Source of the DNA: Cordia subcordata | Taxonomy: Eukaryota; Streptophyta; Magnoliopsida; Boraginales; Cordiaceae | Reading direction: 5' to 3' | DNA length: 64,000 nucleotides | Assembly (NCBI GenBank): GCA_028554755.1 | Contig: JAPTOF010000010.1 | Span: 13,774,501-13,838,500 of the forward strand | Shown here: piece by piece, positions 58,320 through 64,000 of the stretch | Position numbering within the stretch: the stretch's first letter is position 1 | How the letters are laid out: the number at the start of each line of letters is the position of its first letter | The notes under the pieces: generated by a model | The model's database searches: none | The model's input: only the letters and a program-made list of their open reading frames with translations | Told to the model about the DNA's origin: nothing | Made by a program: the position numbers and the translations under genes

Positions 58320-61300
58320 TTAAGATAGAAGTGCTACAACATCTTTGTCAAATGTCCTACCCTCACTTACTATATCTTTAGCCAAGTCTTTCTATTTAAC
58401 TACATTTTTCTTCATTTTCTCTTTATTTTCTCTATTGATGACTTCATTTATGCATCTCTCGATTTTATCCCTTGTCATAAGACCTTTCTTATCAGGCTTC
58501 ACTCTAATCCCAACTTTCCAAACATCTTGCACAAACTTAGCATTAGTCGTTTGATCTGTCCATTGCGGCATGACCACCATGGGTACACCCAAAGATGTAT
58601 AAGCCCTTACACCCTAATTAGGGTGGAAGTAATATATTTAGACACTGTGTAAAAGATAAATAATTACATCCTTGACCTTTCTTTCAGTACAATCTTTTCA
58701 TATACAAGATATACAAGAATATAAAATAATATCCCTTCTCAATCTGGACAGGAGGTAGACATGTGCATACTATTTAGTTCTTGAAAGCGATTGGAAGATA
58801 AGGCCTTAGTGAAGATGTCTGCAAGCTAGGAACTAGTGGGAACAAACTTAACCACAACATCACCTTAAGCCATTTTCTCTTTAATGAAATGAAAATCAAT
58901 TTCAACGTGCTCTGTACGAGTATGTAGCATAGTTCGCCGCCATGTAGGCAGCAGAAACATTGTCACAAAACAATGTGATCGGATCAGGTAAGAAGACATC
59001 GAGGTTATGGAACAACTGACACACCCTATAAGTCTCTGCAAGTGCATATGCAAGGGAGCGATACTCAGCCTTAGTGCTAGAACGAGAGATAATGGGTTGC
59101 TTCTTGGATTGCCAGGACAACATATATGGACCTAGAAAAAGTGCATAACCAGTTGTAGAACGGCAACTGTCTGGGCAACCTGTCCAATCAGCATTTGCAT
59201 ATGCTACAAGGGAACGATGAGTGAAAAGTGTTGAAGTAATACCATGATCAGTGGTATCGCGAATGTAGCATAGAATATGCTTCCCTAATTGCAAATGGGC
59301 AATGTGAGGTGTATGCATGAACTAACTAACAAGATTTACTACAAAAGCTAAGTCAAGACAAGTCAATGTAAGATATTGTAAAGCTCTAACCATGCTACGG
59401 AAAACAATAAGGTCCTCTAAAGGATCGCCATAAAAAAGTGAGGGTTGAGATTTGGAAGGCAATGAAGTTTTGACCGATTTAGCATTAAGCATAGAGAAGT
59501 TATGAAGCAAATCTTGAGCATATTTTGACTGAGTGAGAGACAATGATAAAGAAGTGCAAGAAACCTGAACACCCAAGAAGTAATGTAAGTCCCCAAGGTC
59601 TTTCAAAGCAAAAGTAGATTGTAGAGTAGAGATCAACAAGAAAACAAGAGCAAAGGAACAACATGTTAAGACAATATCATCAACATAGAGAAGACCATCA
59701 TGGCATTAGCTTTCTTGTAGACAAACATAGAGGTGTCTGCAGAACTATGTTTAAAACCATGAGATGAGAGAAAAGTACTAAACCAATGAAACCAGGCCCT
59801 TGGGGCTTGTTTAAGACCGTATAAAGCCTTCTTGAGTCAACACACATGATTGGGACGTTGAGGATCAATAAAACCTTGCGGTTGTTTCATATAGATTTCT
59901 TCAATAAGAAAGCCATGAAGAAACGCATTTTTGACATCGCCTAATTACCCATCCCCTAGAAATAGCAATATCATAATAGTGCGAATAGTGATGGGTTTGG
60001 CCACAGGGCTGAAGGTCTTATTATAATCAATACTAGTCTGTTGGTGAAAACCCTATGCCACAAGACGAGCCTTATATCGCTCAATGCTACCATTAGAATT
60101 ATACTTTACTCGATAAATCCAACAACATCCCACTAAATTTTTAGCTAGTTATGGTGGCACAAGCTCTCAATTTTGGTTTTGAATGAGAGCATTAAACTCT
60201 TCGGCCTTGACATTTTGCCAGTGCACAATACAGGAAGCTTTAGTAAAAGGGCTAGGCTTATTCGAAGAAGCTTGAGTAGTCTGCATAGGATAGGTGTTAT
60301 GAGGTAAGAACGGTGACTTAAAGGCAGAATCTTGCGAAGGACTAACAGTAGTGTCATTCGAAGGGGACACGACATGCTTACTCAAGACAGGGGATGCCAC
60401 GTGTTATGTCAAGGAAGGGGACAATATGGGGGCTAGCAAGGTGAGGGGCCACATTGTAGCTAGGGAAGACGCAGGGGCTATCAAGGTGGGGGGCGACATA
60501 GGAGATGCTAAAGGAGACTCAATTAATGGAGACAAGCTAGGGGGTAGTACGCATACCATCAGGTGCGTCAGAATTCCAAAGCATGGCATAGTTCCATCCA
60601 TAATTCCAAACATGCTGTAAGTGAAAAGGATTGGCTCCAATTAGGATCTCTATAACCTGTAGTTTGTGCCATCAGACCTGATGGTGACTAACGTGGCGAT
60701 ATTAAGACTGCTCAAGTTAGGTAGCTGTAAGGTAGAGGAAGGTGCAAGTGAAAGAGGTATTGTAATGGCGAGCAAAAGTAGTGAAGGGTGTTGGGACATA
60801 GGTGACATGACAGCCAAGGGAGAAGATTAGGTATAAGTTGTGGTTATAGTAGTGGAGATAGGGGGCAGAAACACCAAGGTGAGTAACAAAGACGAGAGAA
60901 AAGTGCCAGTCTAAGATGACATCAATGATAGAGAAGAAGTAGATATCAGCAATGGAGTAGTCATGGGGAAGAAATTAGAATAGAAGCGGAAGACGTGAAG
61001 ATAAGAGGCGTAGGATCTTGTGGTCTTTTGATACCATAAAGATGTAGAGGTCCTCACACCTTAATTAAGGTGGATGTAATATATTTATACACCATGTAAA
61101 AGATACATAATTACATCCTTGACCTTTCTTTCAATACAAGCTTTCCATAATACAAGATATATAATAATACACCCAAGCTTAGTGTTTCAATAGTTAAATT
61201 CTAGTCGTCATGTGAGAAGAAGCATCCCATAGCCTTGTTGAATAGTATCTCAAGTTGTGGACTCCATCTCATAATCAATCCCTTTTTTTAGACCTTTTAT

Positions 61301-61612
61301 ACAAAATCTTTTGGTAGCTTGGCTTCCTCAAAAGATCTAACCACCCACAAGAAGCTGTAGTTGCTTCTTTTCAATCCCCAAGCAAGTTCTTCCATTTGCT
61401 TCTCGTCTAAGTTGGCCATGCTGCCAAATGCTACATAAACCACAGAACTAATAGCTTGTAGCTCAGCCACTTGACGTTGTAAGATGGATCCAAGTGGAAG
61501 AGGTTGAGGCTATAATCATTATTGTTTTTGACTTGCCTATCTAGGTACGATGATGAGATTGTGGGTTCTATTGTCAGCAACTTGTTGGTTTTTGACATTT
61601 AGTCCACCATTT
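58320..61612 (-). pseudogene. UGT74-like pseudogene, exon 2 split by a copia element
   Basis: Homologous to exon 2 of the intact UGT. The 3' part is 58320-58590 (VPMVVMPQWTDQTTNAKF), the 5' part is about 61182-61605 (PSPG beginning, KSNY-type region and IGP segment recognisable across stops). A copia element interrupts the gene inside the PSPG box between them. In the 3' part a Trp codon has become TAG (58392-58394; family VKWKDLAKEA). Homology with the intact gene continues into the intron to about 62165 and downstream from about 57840, but exon 1 and the promoter are absent. It is a 5'-truncated duplicate of the gene at 12.8-15.5 kb. Confidence 0.92.
58591..61178 (-). mobile_element. internally deleted copia element inside the UGT pseudogene
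   Basis: Short LTRs of about 135-140 bp (from about 58592 to 58731 and from about 61039 to 61175) share TTACATCCTTGACCTTTCTT and a GATGTA start. The flanking ACACCC occurs on both sides (58585-58590 and 61173-61178), so the insertion junctions are visible. On the minus strand 58902-59318 is copia RNase H (ADWTGCPDSCRSTTGYALFL; SSTKAEYRSLAYA), 59322-59639 is the end of RT (LISTLQSTFALKDLGDLHYF), and 60145-60400 is the region between integrase and RT. Gag, protease and integrase are missing, so the 2.6-kb copy is non-autonomous. Confidence 0.85.
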
Positions 61613-62165
61613 GCAAGACACGTGTAAATTATTAGAGTATAGTAGAAGAGCTAGAGATCATTCTTTATGTAACATCCAAGCATGATGATGTTAAGATATC
61701 AAATTTCAAGTTCATAGTATAAGCCATTCAGTGACTTTTTCCATTGCATATTTGATTTAAAAAAAAAAATTCAATGATCGTGATACTAAGTTTAGATCTT
61801 ACTCCAGTCTTTTGCATCCTGCACGCATGATCATTTCTGGCTGTAATTTAGCTCGTTTTGCTCTTGGTTCTTAATTCTTTCTAGCTAGTTCTTAGTTCTC
61901 ATTGTAAGTCACACGTGAAGGAATGGTTAAACAATACTTTCACATTAAAAGTCTTAAATTTCAAGTTTACTACTTAAAATAATAACAAATTATAATAATA
62001 CTTTTTGCTGATATCAATAAATCTCAAAGTTTACTATATAAATTCATAACAAACAATAATTATTTTCATTGATATCAATAGATCTTGACAAATCGCAAAA
62101 GTATCAATTAGATCTTTATACACAAAAAGCAAAAGATTAGTGAGTCATAAGAGCTTGACCTTGTT
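61613..62165 (-). pseudogene. UGT pseudogene intron remnant
   Basis: Similar to 13550-13567 plus 13803-14300 of the intact gene (shared AGAGCT-GAGA-CATTCTTTATGTAA, and AAGCA...CATAAGAGCTT near the right end). The MITE and TA repeat of the intact intron are absent. Similarity stops at about 62165, before exon 1. Confidence 0.8.
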
Positions 62166-62860
62166 AGAGGATTGACCTTGTCGTAACCATTTCGACCACG
62201 CTTAATTATGAATAAATGTGTTATTATTTAATTATTAATTAAATAATATTATAAGTAATTAACCTTTCAAGATATTTAATTGAGAATGAAATATTATAAT
62301 ATTTATTTACTTATTACGAGTCATAGAATTAATTATCACTATGTGTAGGTAAGACTAGACACGTGAATCGAATTAATTCATGGGCTGTTGTTTATTAATT
62401 AAATATTCATTTGATTTGGGTTTGATTGTGGATTTAATAAATCCATAATCCTAGATGCAAAAGGTTAGGATTAATGGTGGTTAAAAGATCAGCTTTATTT
62501 AAAGAGAAGTTGTAGTATTTTTAGGATACAATGGTTTTGCAAAAATCTTGAACTTAGAATATTATTTAAGAATTCTCTCCCAAAAGCCAAAAGATATAAT
62601 ATAGTCTCCTCCCTTAGTTCTTGATCATGTACGAAGACAAATAGCTAAATGCTTTTGCGAGGAAAATTACAGAAGTGTGTTTTAGAAATTGAATGCATTT
62701 ATTGAGGTAATTCTATTCGTTTAAAAAAAAATTAAATTGGATAGAGTTTGATCCTATGTGGAATTCTTAGAAAAGTTCCTACAAATTCCCATACAAGGAC
62801 TTATCGAGGTTAAAGGTGCATGACTAATACGTAACATAAAATTAGAAAAGCTTGTACTAA
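62166..62860. other. intergenic, unassigned
   Basis: AT-rich sequence with no recognisable gene. It probably includes the 5' flank of the copia element that follows. Confidence 0.45.
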
Positions 62861-62879
62861 ACCAAGTGAGACTCCGAGA

Positions 62880-64000
62880 TGAAAAATAAAAGAAGATGAA
62901 GAAGTCTATCGCATTCTATGCAAATGAGGAAAAAGATAGCAATAAAGATTGAAAAGGAAGTGATGAAGACATTGCAATGGTTGCAAGGAACCTGAAAAAG
63001 TAGATGATGAAGTTCAAGAAGTGGAAGAAGTGTGAGTCTTCTTCCTGCAACCTTAAGAAGAAGAACAAGGAGAAGGTGGAGGAGAAGTAAAGTGAAGATG
63101 GAACATGCTTCAGTTGCAAGAATCCGAACCACATCAAAGTTAAATGTCCAGAGCTACTCAAAGGGAAAGGAAAGAAGGCTATGGAAGCAACTTGGGAAGG
63201 AAACTACTCAAGTGATTACTCCATTAGAGATAATGATCAAGTGGAGGTAGCCAACTATATATGCTTCATGGCAAATAAAGATTAGTTAAAATACTCCTAT
63301 TCAACTCAATTTGTATGGCATGCAAAATGATTGTGAGCTAACCTTTGGTGAATTAATTGGATGAGGCTTTCTTTATAATGCATGATGATCTTGCTGAAGC
63401 TGTTGTCAAAAACAAGAATTTTCGACAACAATTGAAGTGTACCATCATTGGAAGAGGGGTATTGGAAGAAAAAATGAAGTTACTTGAAGAAGAAAACTTG
63501 AGTTTGAAAATGAGAATTTATTTTTTAGAAAGAAGGCTATTGAAGTTCCGACAACCACTTTTCAAATTGAAAACAATGATTTGAAAAAGAAAGTGGCTGA
63601 ATTGACTTTGATTTTGGAGAAATTTACAAAAGGAATGGAAACTTTGGATGTTGCTTGGTTCTTAAAAGCTTGCTTTTGGTAAAAATGAAGTTGGTTACAA
63701 GTATTCTGCTAAACAAAAGTATTTGAAAACCTATTTTGTCAAAACTTCTCATTTTCATGATGTGTCATTACCTTCATCTATCTTCATCATCTAAGGTTTC
63801 ATCTGAAGTTTGCAGTTATTGTGAGAAAGTTGATGATGTTACTTCTAAATGTCTTGTTAAAAGATTATGTAATAAAGGTAGTTTGGTTTCAGGAGTAAAG
63901 AAGCCTAAATGGGTTGTGAAACTATAAGGCCCAATGTACTAACAAGGACTCACTAAAAGTTGGGTACCTAAATAAGAAATGTGTTCTGTGTTTTAGGGAC
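62880..64000 (+). pseudogene. copia-type gag, decayed, running off the window
   Basis: The frame around 63105-63285 has the zinc knuckle CFSCKNPNHIKVKCPELLKG followed by KKAMEATWEGN and an acidic stretch, as in TNT1/Sirevirus-like copia gag-pol. 63357-63700 is coiled-coil-rich (KMKLLEEENLSLKMRIYFLE; KKKVAELTLILEKFTKGM). 63790-63990 has a second CSYCEKVDDVTSKC knuckle-like motif and a WVPK-type sequence near the end, typical of the region just before protease. Stops and frameshifts separate the blocks. The 5' LTR is not identified and pol would lie beyond 64000. Confidence 0.8.

Noticed and set aside
60351..60640. Overlapping ORFs on both strands in the short copia element
   Set aside because: These lie in the low-complexity spacer between integrase and RT of copia, and repetitive GGGG/CCCC codons create open frames on both strands.
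1..64000. CRISPR arrays, prokaryotic operons, tRNA or rRNA genes
   Set aside because: None seen. The spaced repeats present are transposon ends, microsatellites or tandem duplications, and all coding signals are eukaryotic.

Overview
This is a piece of a nuclear plant genome, almost certainly a eudicot. It is AT-rich, has short GT-AG-bounded exons in long introns, and is dominated by LTR retrotransposons, MITEs and other DNA transposons. I see no prokaryotic or organellar operon structure. Only two host genes look functional: the 3' half of a LETM1-like mitochondrial gene (+ strand, 2331-8361) and a complete two-exon UGT74-type glycosyltransferase gene (- strand, 12812-15543).

Layout. 1-8.4 kb: nine terminal exons of LETM1. 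The long intron before the first of them holds a plastid rpoB fragment and organelle-like DNA. 8.4-12.8 kb: intergenic DNA with a Tourist-like MITE and a hAT-type non-autonomous element. 12.8-15.7 kb: the UGT gene and its TATA promoter. 15.7-28 kb: a duplicated UGT upstream region. One copy (about 18.2-19.6 kb) is uninterrupted. The other (about 20.9-27.9 kb) is split by a 5.07 kb Mutator-like element (22674-27742) with long terminal inverted repeats and a perfect 9-bp target duplication. A copy of the UGT promoter without its gene lies at 20.4 kb.

28.4-29.4 kb is a mosaic: a solo-type LTR, then a 94-bp perfect copy of a LETM1 intron piece, then a third copy of part of the UGT upstream repeat. 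30324-37761 is a Ty1/copia element (- strand) with 5-bp target duplications, itself invaded by a foldback element (30926-31990) and a hAT-type element (34917-35571). 38.8-41.2 kb is a terminal-inverted-repeat element. 41.5-50.8 kb carries a NOT4 RING exon fragment and a NEDD8/RUB C-terminal exon upstream of a CACTA-type terminus. They are separated by a Ty3 (Athila-like) element (42082-49965) that has gag and protease remains but no recognisable reverse transcriptase or integrase. 51908-57545 is a decayed Ty3 chromovirus (+ strand). 57.8-62.2 kb is a 5'-truncated UGT pseudogene split by an internally deleted copia element. 62.9-64.0 kb is the gag region of another copia element that runs off the window.

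How the parts relate. The UGT gene, the promoter relic and the UGT pseudogene are remnants of a local UGT74 cluster broken up by transposons. The internal duplications give empty sites that date insertions: the MULE and the MITE in the UGT intron both arrived after the relevant duplications. Most of the DNA is dead or dying transposon sequence. Several stop codons are TAG where CAG or TGG is expected, as C-to-T decay of methylated DNA would give. The candidates most worth following are the transposon region holding NOT4 and RUB fragments, the LETM1/LTR/UGT mosaic, the two-gene MULE with palindrome arrays, and the gag-protease gypsy element with an unassigned ORF. All calls come from reading the sequence; no database search was possible.
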